Part shown: piece after piece, positions 1 to 10,327 of the stretch
Layout: the number at the start of each line of letters is the position of its first letter
Position numbering within the stretch: position 1 is the stretch's first letter
From: Colwellia maritima
GTDB taxonomy: Bacteria; Pseudomonadota; Gammaproteobacteria; Enterobacterales; Alteromonadaceae
NCBI RefSeq assembly: GCF_022669015.1
Contig: NZ_JAKKSL010000001.1
Span: 1,966,059-2,030,058 of the forward strand
DNA: 64,000 bases
Reading direction: 5' to 3'
Position numbers and translations under genes: made by a program
Notes under the pieces: model-generated
The model's input: only the letters and a program-made list of their open reading frames with translations
What the model was told of the DNA's origin: nothing
Database searches by the model: none

Positions 1-2080
1 CTCATGTTGTGGCTTTTACTGCTTATGAAAAGCAATTTAAACGCTCTGCTTCTGATTCAACTCAATGGTTAAATAGTGCTGCACTGTATCAACGTAACTT
101 AAAACTAGGTCAATCTAAACTCGATGTGAATAACGTCATTATTCCTACACCCAAATCGATTATTTATGATCAAAATAATGCGATGCTAGATCTAGCAACT
201 GGGTTAAAAGTGGATTTTGGCAATGTTGAAAAGTCAACTGTTTCAGTTGCCATTGCGAGATTAAATCGTGTTGGTATTAAAAGTAGTAATTCAGGCGTAC
301 CACTTAAACTTGGTATTGCCAGTGATGACAGTAAACCGATAGGCAGCTATCAATTAGCAATATCAGCTGATGTAATTAACGTGATAGGCACTGATTCATC
401 TGGTGTTTTTAACGGATTACAGTCGCTATCAAGCCTTATTACTTTAGGAAAGACTCAAGTACCTTTGTTAGTGGTTGATGATGAGCCTCATTATCAATTT
501 CGCGGTTTATTAGTTGATGTGGCGCGTAATTTTCACGACAAAGCTTTTATTTTAGCGTTACTGGAACAAATGTCGGCATATAAACTCAATAAGCTACATT
601 TGCATTTGGGGGATGATGAAGGTTGGCGTTTAGAAATACCTTCATTACCCGAACTAACTGAAGTGAGTAGTGTGCGCTGTTTAGATCTTAAAGATGATTA
701 TTGCCTGATGCCACAACTTGGCGCAGGGGTTGATAATACCAGTGCTGTTAATGGTTATTATAGTGTGGCAGATTATCAAGAAATATTAAAAGCCGCTACT
801 GCTCGCCATATTCAAGTGATTCCATCGTTAGATATGCCCGGCCATTCACGTTCCGCAATTAAGGCAATGGCTGCACGTAGTAAAAAATATTCCATTGCTG
901 AAGAGACTGAAAAAGCTCAGCAATATATATTGCAAGATGATAATGATCCAACGGTTTATTCGTCAGTACAATTTTATAACGATAATACCATTAATGTCTG
1001 TTTAGAGTCTTCGTATGACTTTGTTAGCGAAGTCATGACGCAAGTGAAAAAAATACATGCCGATGCGGGGCAACCGTTAACGCGTTATCATATTGGTGCA
1101 GATGAAACTGCCGGCGCTTGGCTTGAGTCGCAAGCATGTAAAGACTTTGTCGCTAATAACGATAAAGGTGTTAATAATATGAACGAGCTTGGCGCCTATT
1201 TTATCGAACGAGTGGCGGGTATTTTATCTGATTTAAATATTGAAACAGCAGGTGGAGCGATGGTATGGAGCATACACGAAAAGAGCATATGCCGGCTATC
1301 GTTCAGGCCAATGCTTGGGATGTTTTATTTTGGTCTGGGCATAATAAAGCTCATCAACTGGTGAATAGAGGTTGGCAAGTTGTTTTGTCATCACCCGATG
1401 TGCTTTACTTTGATTTTCCTTATGAAGCGGATCCTAAAGAGCATGGTTATTATTGGGCTTCACGACACACCAACACCGAAAAAGTGTTTCAGTTTATGCC
1501 TGATAATTTGCCCGTGCATGCTGAGTTTTGGTTGGATCGACAAGATAATGCCTACACAGCTGATGACACTAAAACACCACTGAAATCCGATCATCACTTT
1601 TTAGGTATTCAAGGACAACTGTGGAGTGAAAACACACGAACAGATAATGTTGCGCAGTATAAAATTTTTCCTCGCTTATTTGCTTTAGCCGAAAGAGCGT
1701 GGCATTTGGCTGAGTGGGCTGTACCATATAATTATAAAGGTGCCGTTTATGATCAACAGTCGCACGTTTTTACTGAAAAGATGAAAGAGAAACGTGATCA
1801 ACAATGGACTGTTTTTGCTAATACAATTGGTCAAAAAGCGTTGCCTAAATTAGAGAATGATAATATTTTTTATCGTTTACCTACCGTTGGCGGAGTGATT
1901 AAAAATGGCACATTAATGGCAAATATAGCCTTTCCTGGTATAGCAATAGAATACAAAGTCGATAATAAAGAGTGGAAACTATATTCTATGCCTGTTGCCG
2001 TTAGCAAAGACGTAAAAGTACGCGCAATAAGTTTTGATGGTAAGCGAAAAGGGCGTACAACGACCATAGCGTTTGAGTAA
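1..2080 (+). CDS. Beta-N-acetylhexosaminidase, GH20 (5' end outside window; one frameshift)
   Basis: This enzyme releases terminal N-acetylglucosamine from chitin oligosaccharides, normally in the periplasm or at the cell surface. The reading frame is open from base 3, so the start and the signal peptide lie upstream of the window. Visible are the GH20 beta-domain, then the TIM-barrel strand with LLVDVARNFHDK, and the catalytic Asp-Glu pair in HIGADETAGAW near base 1095. The frame breaks near base 1255. Inserting one T (GGTGG to GGTTGG) restores A-G-W-S-D-G-M-E-H and continuity to the stop at 2080, so I treat it as one gene. It lies 194 bases upstream of nagK on the same strand, which fits hydrolysis feeding the GlcNAc pathway. 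Family assignment is firm; substrate preference is inferred. Confidence 0.9.
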
Positions 2081-2173
2081 GCCGTTAAATACTCATAAAA
2101 TCATTTGGTTACGTTATGTTTTATAGGTTTGTGCTAGGGGGGAATATAAAAATTTCAAATTAAATTTAAAAAA

Positions 2174-2197
2174 ATAAATGACAACGCTGTCATTTAT
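2174..2197. promoter_or_regulatory. Probable NagR operator upstream of nagK
   Basis: Two perfect 10-base arms, ATAAATGACA and TGTCATTTAT, flank the four bases ACGC. From memory, this matches the TGACARCGYTGTCA-type palindrome reported for the LacI-family repressor NagR in Shewanella and relatives. It lies about 80 bases before the nagK start, so it should control nagK-nagB-nagA-nagP in response to GlcNAc-derived signals. The nagR gene itself is not in the window. Confidence 0.75.
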
Positions 2198-2223
2198 GGT
2201 TAATATGAAAACAGAATTAATTT

Positions 2224-2247
2224 TGATAACTCTTTTCAGCGTTATCA
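2224..2247. promoter_or_regulatory. Inverted repeat in the nagK leader
   Basis: TGATAAC and GTTATCA are separated by ten bases, directly between the NagR-like palindrome and the nagK ribosome-binding site (GAGGTTAAG before the ATG). It could be a second operator or a stem in the 5' untranslated RNA. I do not recognise a specific regulator. Confidence 0.4.
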
Positions 2248-2274
2248 TGAATAAAACACGAATATGAGGTTAAG

Positions 2275-3168
2275 ATGTCGAGTAGCAGTGACAAGAAAGA
2301 ATATTTTCTAGGTATTGATGGTGGTGGCAGTAAATGCAAAGCCATTATTGTGTCTGGCGATAATGTAATACTAGGCACAGGCATTCTTGGTCCCGCTAAC
2401 CCTTTACATGGATATCAACAAGCCATCGATTCTATTACGGAGTCTGCGAAATTAGCTTTGGCTGATACTGGATTGAGTGATATTACTCTGGAAAACCTCA
2501 ATGCCGGTGTTGGTTTAGCAGGGGTTAATTTACCGGTATTATTTGAAAAAATGTCTAACTGGAAGCATCCATTTAAACAAATGTTTTTAACCACGGATCT
2601 ACTTATTGCTTGTTTAGGGGCGCATGAAGGAAGGGATGGTGCGGTGATGATTTCAGGCACTGGATCTTGTGGATTTTCATATGTTGACGGTCGCTCTTAT
2701 ACGCTAGGTGGACATGGTTTTCCTCATGGCGATAAAGGTAGTGGTGCATGGTTTGGCTTTCAAGCGGTAAAGCACGCATTAATGTCATTAGATGGCTTAG
2801 TTCAAAATTCAACAATTGATGAAAAATTATTTGCTTTGCATGGTGTGAATAAAGGAATAGATCTTGTTGAAGCCATCGCAGGTAAATCTGCTGCCTTTTA
2901 CGCAAATATGGCTAATATTGTATTTGATGCGGCAGAAGAAGGTGATTCTGTTGCTAAGAGCATTATTGAAGAAGGTGCTAGTTATATGAGTAAAGTTGGA
3001 CGTCAGCTATTAATGCAAAACCCGCCTCGTATTTCACTCATTGGTGGCTTAACACCACGATTACGACCTTGGTTAGATCAAGACGTACAAGATAAGCTAG
3101 AAGAGCCAATTTCTCCCCCTGAAATTGGCTCTATATTATTCGCGCAGCAACAACTCGCTTTGTTGTAA
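2275..3168 (+). CDS. nagK: N-acetylglucosamine kinase, BadF/BadG family
   Basis: Phosphorylates cytoplasmic GlcNAc to GlcNAc-6-phosphate using ATP. The 297-residue protein opens with the ASKHA phosphate-1 loop FLGIDGGGSKCKA (residues 12-24), has the phosphate-2-like segment MISGTGSCGFS near residue 125, and a GDKGSGAWFG segment near residue 160, all typical of BadF/BadG/GlcNAc kinases rather than ROK kinases. The ATG at 2275 follows a GAGG Shine-Dalgarno. It is the first gene after the NagR-like palindrome and precedes the deaminase and deacetylase genes, the order known for the Shewanella nag pathway. It reads intact. Confidence 0.9.
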   Translation: MSSSSDKKEYFLGIDGGGSKCKAIIVSGDNVILGTGILGPANPLHGYQQAIDSITESAKLALADTGLSDITLENLNAGVGLAGVNLPVLFEKMSNWKHPFKQMFLTTDLLIACLGAHEGRDGAVMISGTGSCGFSYVDGRSYTLGGHGFPHGDKGSGAWFGFQAVKHALMSLDGLVQNSTIDEKLFALHGVNKGIDLVEAIAGKSAAFYANMANIVFDAAEEGDSVAKSIIEEGASYMSKVGRQLLMQNPPRISLIGGLTPRLRPWLDQDVQDKLEEPISPPEIGSILFAQQQLALL

Positions 3169-3189
3169 TTATTTATCGAATTAAACAGC

Positions 3190-3225
3190 AAATTAAGCAT
3201 TAAATTAAGTATTAAATTAAGTAGG
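3190..3225 (+). repeat. 12-bp tandem repeat, three units, before nagB
   Basis: Three consecutive units of AAATTAAGYATT (the last ends AAATTAAGTAGG) fill the short nagK-nagB gap and run into the ribosome-binding region of the downstream gene. Unit number could alter spacing to the Shine-Dalgarno or reflect slippage. Confidence 0.8.
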
Positions 3226-3231
3226 TTTACT

Positions 3232-4262
3232 ATGTCACAAACAACGTTGTCACAATCAATTACGTCACAGTCAATAATGGAGCAAGAAGCTAAACAAGCA
3301 CCTTCTGTTATTAAAGAACAACTGGCAGAAAATAAACATCTTGTACAAAGTATGGGGGAAAAGTTACGTCAATTTGATCCTAAAATGGTGATGATTATTG
3401 GCCGTGGATCCTCTGATCATGCAGGTGTATTTGGTAAATATTTAATTGAAATAGAAGCAGGTGTACCAACATTTGCTGCTGCTCCTTCAGTATCGAGTGT
3501 TTATGGTAAACAGCTTAAACTTTCCCAAGCATTAGTGATTGTTATTTCACAGTCAGGTCGAAGCCCTGATATTATTGCACAAGCTGAAATGGCAAAAAAA
3601 TCGGGCGCCTATTGTATTGCGTTAGTGAATGATGAAACATCACCACTGAAAGATATCGTTGATGATGTGTTACCACTTAAAGCGGGCGCCGAACTTTCAG
3701 TAGCTGCAACTAAAAGTTATTTAGCAACCTTATCTGCATTATTGCAATTAACTGCTTATTGGACTGAAAACTCAGAATTGATTGCAGCATTAGACACGTT
3801 ACCAAAGCAGCCTTACAAACGATCATTGATTCTGAGCCACAATTAACATCCGCTTCAATTGCAGGTGTTAAGAATATGGTGATTCTCGGCCGTGGGTTAG
3901 GTTATGCCGTTTCAAAAGAAATGGCACTTAAGTTAAAAGAAGTGAGCAGTATTCATGCTGAAGCCTTTAGTAGTGCAGAGTTTTTACATGGACCGGTAAC
4001 CTTGGTTGAACAAGGATTAGCCATATTAAATTGTGCAGTTGAAGATGAAAGTGCTATTTCTCATCAGGCACAAATTGATGAAGTAGTAGAACGTGGCGCA
4101 GATTTAGTTCACCTTCGTCAAACAGACAAAAGTGTTCATCCTCGCTTGGCACCATTAGTGGTACTTCAACGTTTTTATTTAGATGTAGCAGAAGTTGCTA
4201 TTACACGTGGATTTAATCCCGATGAACCTAAAGGTCTTAAGAAAGTAACGCGGACAGTATAA
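3232..4262 (+). CDS. nagB-II: Glucosamine-6-phosphate deaminase, SIS-type (NagB-II), one frameshift
   Basis: Converts glucosamine-6-phosphate to fructose-6-phosphate and ammonia. It has two SIS sugar-isomerase domains like the C-terminal half of GlmS and is unrelated to classical NagB. The first domain carries IIGRGSSDHAG and VISQSGRSPD; the second has ILGRGLGYAVSKEMALKLKEVS and the EFLHGPV segment. The frame breaks near 3810, where one G appears to be missing (CAGCC for CAGGCC). Restoring it gives a continuous protein of about 343 residues. Its stop overlaps the nagA start (TAATG at 4260), implying coupled translation. Context with nagK and nagA supports the catabolic role rather than GlmS-like synthesis. 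Confidence 0.88.
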
Positions 4263-5397
4263 TGACTCAATTACGCCTACATGCAACACGAATATTCGAT
4301 GGACATCATTTTAGTGATGACCAAGTTTTAACCATTGAAAATGGCAAAATAATTGCCATTGATGATGACCTTTCACGGATTGACCTTGTACTGGAAGGTC
4401 TAACTGCGCCAGGGTATATCGACTTACAAGTTAATGGTGGCGGCGGCGCCTTATTTAATGATAGGCCCTCGTTAGATAGAATTAAACGTATCATTGCAGC
4501 CCATTCTCAATTTGGCACCACGGCGATGTTACCGACTTTAATTACCGATAAAATTGAGGTTATGTCGCAAGCAGCTGATGCAATGGCGGAAGCTATTGCA
4601 GCCAAAATCCCCGGTATTATTGGTATTCATTTTGAAGGACCCCATTTGTCTATCGCAAAAAAGGGCGCACATGAGGCAGACTTTATTCGTCCAATTTCAG
4701 ATGAAGAATGGCAAATATTATCGCGTAAAGATTTGGGGCAAATTTTAGTCACATTAGCACCCGAAACAGTTTCTACCGACCGACGTGCAACGCATGGTTA
4801 GTTTGGGAATAAAAGTGTGCTTGGGGCATACCAATGCAGACTATAAAACGGCACAAGCAGCAATTGATTGGGGCTGATGGGTTTACTCATTTATTTAATG
4901 CAATGTCACCAATTCAAGGTCGAGAGCCTGGTGTTACCGGCTGTGCTTTTCTCAATGATAATGCAAGTTGCGGCATGATTGTTGATGGTCATCATGTTGA
5001 TTATGTTAGCTGTAAATTAGCGCTAAAAACGAAACCTACTGGTTCGGTGTTTTTAGTGACCGATGCCATGCCACCAGTAGGTACTGATGATACTGAATTC
5101 GCTTTTTTTAATCGCACAGTTTATTTAGAAAATGGCAAATTAACCTCAACTACAGGTGAATTAGGCGGTTCGGCGTTGGACATGGCTACTGCGGTTGCTA
5201 ATACTCATTTTGGCCTAAATATAAATTTGGATGAAGCATTAAGAATGGCGAGTCTTTATCCTGCAACCTATATTAATCAACACAATAGTAGAGGAACATT
5301 AGTTGTAGGCAAGCAAGCCGACTTTATTGTTCTTGATGAACAGTTAAAAATAAAATCAACGTGGATCGCCGGACAAGCTGTTTATTCTGCCCAGTAA
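4262..5397 (+). CDS. nagA: N-acetylglucosamine-6-phosphate deacetylase (two frameshifts)
   Basis: Removes acetate from GlcNAc-6-phosphate in the cytoplasm. It is an amidohydrolase-superfamily metalloenzyme. Visible are GYIDLQVNGGGGALFND near residue 50, the metal-binding Glu in HFEGPHLS, the LGHTNADY segment, GFTHLFNAMSPI, VDGHHVDY and the catalytic-Asp segment VTDAMPP. The frame is lost near 4780 (an extra C in GACCGACG) and again near 4868 (GATTGGGGCT). Both repairs recover family-standard sequence and a length of about 378 residues. It starts at the ATG overlapping the nagB stop and lies 60 bases before the permease gene. Confidence 0.9.
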
Positions 5398-5457
5398 TTT
5401 ACACGCTAAGTTTATGCACGAATAAAATTATAACAATGAGCGAGATATGAGGAAATT

Positions 5458-6756
5458 ATGGAAATGACAATAACAGAAGAAAAGCAGCAAAGTAGTGTGT
5501 TGCCAATGGCAATAGTTGCCGTACTCTTTTTTATTTTAGGGTTTGCGACTTGGCTCAATGGCTCTTTAATGCCTTATTTAAAACAAATATTGCAGTTGTC
5601 TCCATTTCAGGCCTCGCTTATCATTTTTTCATTCTATATTGCCGTTACCTTTACGGCATTACCATCGGCTTGGCTTATTCGCAAAGTTGGCTATAAAAAT
5701 GGTATGGCGCTTGGAATGGGCGTAATGATGGTTCCGGATTATTATTTATTCCTGCTGCTGAAACCCAAGTTTTCGCTTTGTTTTTATTGGCACAGTTGGT
5801 TATGGGGACGGGGCAAACACTACTACAAACCGCAGTTAATCCTTATGTTGTACGTATTGGCCCAGAAGAATCAGCCGCAGCACGTGTTAGTATTATGGGT
5901 ATTCTTAATAAAGGTCTTGGTGTTGTAGCCCCCATGGTTTTTAGCGCACTTATTTTAAGTAACTTTACCGGTACCGTGGGTACTGAACTAACACAAATTC
6001 AAATTGATGATATGGCTGATAGTTTAGTGATGCCTTATTTAGGTATGGCGCTATTTATTGGCTTACTTGGTTTTGCAGTGAAAAAATCACCTTTACCTGA
6101 GCTTGCGACGGAAGAAGAAGCAAGTAGTAGTGAAGGACAACTTAAAGAAGCATTAGCTACGCCTAGCTTAACATTAGGTGTTGTTGCCTTGTTTGTTTAT
6201 GTGGCTGTAGAGGTTATTGCGGGCGATACTATTGGTACTTTTGCTTTGTCATTAGGTGTGGAAAACTATGCGGTAATGACGTCATATACCATGATTTGTA
6301 TGGTGTTAGGTTATACCCTAGGTATTATCACTATTCCTCGATTCATTTCTCAACCAACCGCGCTAATGATATCAGCAGTTTTTGGGCTGTTGTTGACCTT
6401 TTTAATTATTTTGGGTGACAGCAGTTCATTTATTATTGCAAATACGTTATTAGTGCCATTTGGGGGCGCACAATTACCAGATACCTTATTGCTAATTGCT
6501 TTCTTAGGTTTGGCGAATGCCATTGTATGGCCCGCAGTTTGGCCTTTGGCATTATCAGGATTAGGTAAATTAACAAGTACTGGTTCTGCCTTATTGATTA
6601 TGGGCATTGCTTGGTGGTGCTTTCGGTCCATTATTTTGGGGGATTGCAAGTGGTACTTCGTTAGGGCAACAAGGTGCTTATGTTGTGATGTTACCTTGTT
6701 ATTTATTCATTTTATTTTATGCGGTTAAAGGGCATAAGATGAAGTCGTGGAAATAA
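5458..6756 (+). CDS. nagP: N-acetylglucosamine permease, sugar MFS family (two frameshifts)
   Basis: Predicted inner-membrane proton-linked GlcNAc importer of the FucP/GluP-like major facilitator branch. Hydrophobic helices begin at once (LPMAIVAVLFFILGFATWLNG), and the QTAVNPYVVRIGPEESAA segment is characteristic of sugar:H+ symporters of this branch. The frame breaks near 5733 (one C missing in GTTCCGG) and near 6615 (one extra T). After the second repair the C-terminus reads through GGAFGPLFWGIASG to a stop at 6756, about 430 residues. A GAGG Shine-Dalgarno precedes the ATG. It is the last gene of the nag cluster, as in Shewanella; NagX is absent here. Confidence 0.82.
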
Positions 6757-6839
6757 CACCACTTTCCTAACAATCGACAAAACCCGCTAAATAAAATACA
6801 CTAGTGGTCATACCTTATTTGTGTTTTAGAGAAAATTAT

Positions 6840-7956
6840 ATGGCTGTTGTAATTAGTGGTACGGGGTTATTTACACCTCCTGAAAGTATTTCAAATGATG
6901 AACTAGTGGCTTGTTTTAATGCCTATGTTGATCAATTTAATCAAGATAATGAGCAAGCAATTGCAAATGGGGATGTAGCACCTTTATCTCATTCAAGTAG
7001 TGCCTTTATTGAAAAAGCTTCCGGCATTAAAAGCCGGTATGTTATGTCGAAAGAGGACATCTTAAATGTTGATGTTATGAGACCAACATTTGTTGAACGT
7101 GCAAATGAGAGTATTTCTTTGCAAGCTGAAATTGGCGTTGCCGCAGCGAAACAAGCTTTAAAAGCAGCAAATAAAACCCCGCCGATATTGACCTTGTTAT
7201 TGTTGCTTGCGCTTATACTCAGCGCTCTTATCCTGCCATGGCGATTGAAATACAACAAGCGCTTGGTTGTTCTGGTGGGGGTTTGATATGTTAGTAGCAT
7301 GCTCGGCTGCAACATTTGGCATAATCAATGCTGCTAATGCCGTGCGCAGTGGTACGGCAAAAACAGTATTAGTGATCAATCCTGAAATATTAACGCCGCA
7401 AATTAATTACCGTGACCGAGATAGCCACTTTATTTTTGGTGACGTTGCTACCGCTTCTATTATTGAAGACGAATCAACCGCAACGGGTGAGCATCAATTT
7501 AAAATTATTGCTGAGCAACCAATAACAGAGTTTTCTAATAATATACGTAGCAATATTGGTTATATGAATCAATGTAGTCCAGAAACGGCAAAAGACGTTG
7601 ATAAGTATTTTATTCAGCAAGGTCGTAAAGTATTTAAAGAAGTATTACCTATGGTGTCTAATTTAATTGCTGCTCAAATGGATAAAGTGAATTTAGGTGC
7701 TGATGATATTAAACGCCTTTATTTACATCAAGCTAATATTAATATGAATAATTTTATTGGCAAAAAAGTGTTAGGGCGCGATCCAACACCTGAAGAAGCA
7801 CCAATTATTTTAGATGAATATGCTAATACCAGTTCTGCAGGTTGTATTATTGCGTTACACAAGCATCATGATGGTTTTAGCTCTGGTGATAAATCAGTAT
7901 TATGCTCATTTGGGGTCGGCTACTCGGCTTGTTGTTTGATTTTAGAATACGTATAA
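6840..7956 (+). CDS. 3-oxoacyl-ACP synthase III-like ketosynthase (two frameshifts)
   Basis: A FabH-fold thiolase-superfamily enzyme that condenses an acyl-CoA starter with malonyl-ACP or a related substrate. The Cys-His-Asn triad is visible: [20 protein letters not shown] and [10 protein letters not shown] start at the ATG at 6840 ([16 protein letters not shown]), not the in-frame upstream GTG, because it begins the conserved core. Frameshifts near 7178 and 7280 (one G lost from a G run) separate [16 protein letters not shown] and the active-site half. Restored length is about 372 residues, longer than E. coli FabH, as in the paralogous long FabH group. It stands alone behind its own leader and before a terminator. 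Its physiological substrate is unknown. Confidence 0.8.
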
Positions 7957-7969
7957 AGAACATAATTAA

Positions 7970-8001
7970 AAAGCCACACATGAGCAATCATGTGTGGCTT
8001 T
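7970..8001. terminator. Bidirectional terminator between fabH-like gene and dacA
   Basis: A perfect 14-bp stem (AAAGCCACACATGA with TCATGTGTGGCTTT) closes a GCAA loop. It is followed by a T-rich tract on the plus strand and flanked by A residues on the left, so it can serve the two convergent genes. Confidence 0.9.
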
Positions 8002-8087
8002 ATTATATTTTTTGTTTGTTTTGTTAAGCCAAGTTCAGGTTAATAAAATCAACACGAGATTATTTATTTTAATAAATTATTCTTTGT

Positions 8088-9296
8088 TTATTCAAAAAAC
8101 TGAGCAAAGAATAACTTAATATAATCCATTATTTTTGAGAAGAAGCTACCTTCATTAACTTCTTGTAACGTTACTAATGGATATTGTGCTATATCTTCTC
8201 CATCAAGTTGTAAGAATAACTTACCAACAATGGTGCCTTTTGCAATAGGGGCTGTTAATTGTTGATCTAACTCAAACGTTGCTTTTAAATTTTTACGTTG
8301 ACCGCGAGGAATGGTAATGGGGGTTTCTAACAGAATACCTAAATCAACTTCTTTTTTATCTCCCATCCAAATGCGATTTGTAGCAAATTTTTCACCTGCT
8401 GCATAAGGGGTATAAGTTTCAAAAAAGCGGAAACCGTAGTTAAGTAATTTTTTACTTTCTACTTTACGCGCTCGCTCGCTTTCTGTGCCCATAACAACGG
8501 TAATAAGACGCATATCACCTTTTGTTGCAGAGGTAACTAAACTATAGCCGGCGTTTGAGGTATGACCGGTTTTCATGCCATCAACGTTTAAGCTTTTGTC
8601 CCATAATAAAGAGTTACGGTTATATTGTTTAATCTTGTTGTAGGTAAAAGATTTTTGTTTATAAATGGCATATTCGTTAGGCACTTCACGGATTATAGCG
8701 CCGGCTAAAGTCGCCATGTCACGTGGTGTTGTCATATGTGATGAGCTGTCTAAACCGTGACTATTTTCAAAAAATGAACTAGACATACCTAATTGTTCGG
8801 CATGGGCATTCATTAAGTCAGCGAAGGCGCTTTCACTGCCTGCAATATGTTCAGCCATTGCCACACAGGCATCGTTACCAGAAGCAACAATAATCCCTTG
8901 ATTTAGTAAGCTAACAGGAACTTCTGTACCAACTTCGATAAACATTTTCGATGATTCAGGGAAGTTTTTTGCCCAGGCATTTTCGCTAATCATCACTTTA
9001 TCATCATTAGAAATATTACCATTTTCTAATTCTTTGCCAATGATATAGCCGGTCATCATTTTAGTTAAACTTTTTGGGGCTAATTGCATGTCAGCATTTG
9101 CTTCTGAAATCACTTTACCTGTAGTGAAATCTATTAAAATATAACCTTTAGCATTAATTTGCGGAGCATCTGGAATAATAGTTGCGGCATAACTAATAGG
9201 CGCTATTACTAAGGCGGTATTAAATAAAGACGTTGTGATTATCTTGATTAATTTACGTGTAAATTTTTGTGACTGTTTGGATGATTTTAATAGCAT
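8088..9296 (-). CDS. dacA: D-alanyl-D-alanine carboxypeptidase, PBP5/6 type
   Basis: A periplasmic DD-carboxypeptidase that trims the fifth D-Ala from peptidoglycan stem peptides. The 402-residue protein has an N-terminal signal (about residues 1-38), the active-site SLTK at 76-79, SGN at 139-141 and KTG at 242-244. It ends with the PBP5 beta-domain and an amphipathic C-terminal membrane anchor. It is the last gene of the rlpA-dacA end of the cell-wall cluster. The ybeD-lipB-lipA genes that often follow are not present; a terminator and a convergent gene are found instead. It reads intact. Confidence 0.95.
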   Translation of the reverse strand: MLLKSSKQSQKFTRKLIKIITTSLFNTALVIAPISYAATIIPDAPQINAKGYILIDFTTGKVISEANADMQLAPKSLTKMMTGYIIGKELENGNISNDDKVMISENAWAKNFPESSKMFIEVGTEVPVSLLNQGIIVASGNDACVAMAEHIAGSESAFADLMNAHAEQLGMSSSFFENSHGLDSSSHMTTPRDMATLAGAIIREVPNEYAIYKQKSFTYNKIKQYNRNSLLWDKSLNVDGMKTGHTSNAGYSLVTSATKGDMRLITVVMGTESERARKVESKKLLNYGFRFFETYTPYAAGEKFATNRIWMGDKKEVDLGILLETPITIPRGQRKNLKATFELDQQLTAPIAKGTIVGKLFLQLDGEDIAQYPLVTLQEVNEGSFFSKIMDYIKLFFAQFFE

Positions 9297-9494
9297 AATT
9301 ATTTAATAGTGAGATGAATAGAATAGTGAATTTAAGATAAACTATTGAAAGTATACCACCTCTAATTTACTTGGCTATGGTTGAGATGAAGTTAATTGTA
9401 AATATTAACTTCAATCATTAACTGAGTGCCTTGTGTAGTGGCTTGCAATATACGTTTATGATCTTCATTTTTTTTAGTAGCGTTATGATGCTCA

Positions 9495-10292
9495 CTATAA
9501 ACTTCTTAAATAGGCATTGGGATAATTGCCTTGCTTTAGCTCTTCTAATAGCTCATTAAGCGTTTTTGTATTAAGAATAGGCCCAATTTGAATACGATAA
9601 ACCCCATTTTTTTCAGGGTAATTAACTGTTTGAGCATATTTTTTTTCAAGTTTTTTAGCTGTTTCTTTGGCAAACTCCTGTTTGCTTGTCGCAAACACTT
9701 GAATGTAATATTTATCTTGGTTTAACGCTTGTAATGATTTTGTAACTGAGTTTTGCTCAAGTGGTAGGGGAGGTTGATCATTGAAATCTGTAATCGCGGT
9801 AATTTTTACTTTTGCTGTACCTGCTTGCAACATATCAAGCTTATAAGCAGCACTGAACGATAAGTCTATGATTCTATTTTCGTGAAAAGGGCCGCGATCA
9901 TTAGCACGAACAATAACCGATTTATTATTAGCAAGGTTGGTTACTTTTAAATAGGTTGGTAGCGGTAAATTTTTGTGTGCAGCCGTCATTGCATACATGT
10001 CATAAATTTCACCGTTAGATGTTAGGTGACCATGAAATTTATTGCCGTACCAAGACGCAATACCAATTTGTTCAAAGCCTTGCGCACTGTTTAATACTTT
10101 ATAATCTATTCCCCTTACTTGGTAATTTTTGTTACCGCCACGGCTATAGGGTTCGGCACGAGGAATGGCATCATTCAGTTCACTTTTGTCAGGTAATCGA
10201 GTTGGAATACTGTCGTTTGCATGCTTATAACGCCCTGTAGTACAGGCACTTATTAGTGTTAATAAAGCGAGAATGATCGTTATTTTAGTCAT
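9495..10292 (-). CDS. rlpA: Septal-ring lytic transglycosylase RlpA lipoprotein
   Basis: An outer-membrane lipoprotein that binds, and in some species cleaves, denuded peptidoglycan glycans at division sites. The signal ends in the lipobox LISAC (Cys about residue 17). A double-psi beta-barrel domain follows (GIASWYGNKFHG through ANDRGPFHENRIIDLS), including the conserved Asp of NDRGPF. A C-terminal SPOR domain (YYIQVFATSKQEF ... YRIQIGPI) binds septal peptidoglycan. Length is 265 residues. It lies just downstream of rodA; mltB, found between them in many gammaproteobacteria, is missing. Confidence 0.93.
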   Translation of the reverse strand: MTKITIILALLTLISACTTGRYKHANDSIPTRLPDKSELNDAIPRAEPYSRGGNKNYQVRGIDYKVLNSAQGFEQIGIASWYGNKFHGHLTSNGEIYDMYAMTAAHKNLPLPTYLKVTNLANNKSVIVRANDRGPFHENRIIDLSFSAAYKLDMLQAGTAKVKITAITDFNDQPPLPLEQNSVTKSLQALNQDKYYIQVFATSKQEFAKETAKKLEKKYAQTVNYPEKNGVYRIQIGPILNTKTLNELLEELKQGNYPNAYLRSL

Positions 10293-10327
10293 TGCGTTAA
10301 TTGGTTCAGTTAAGTTGATTGAACAAG

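Noticed and set aside
3190-3225. CRISPR-like array
   Set aside because: Only three 12-bp units without spacers; a simple tandem repeat.
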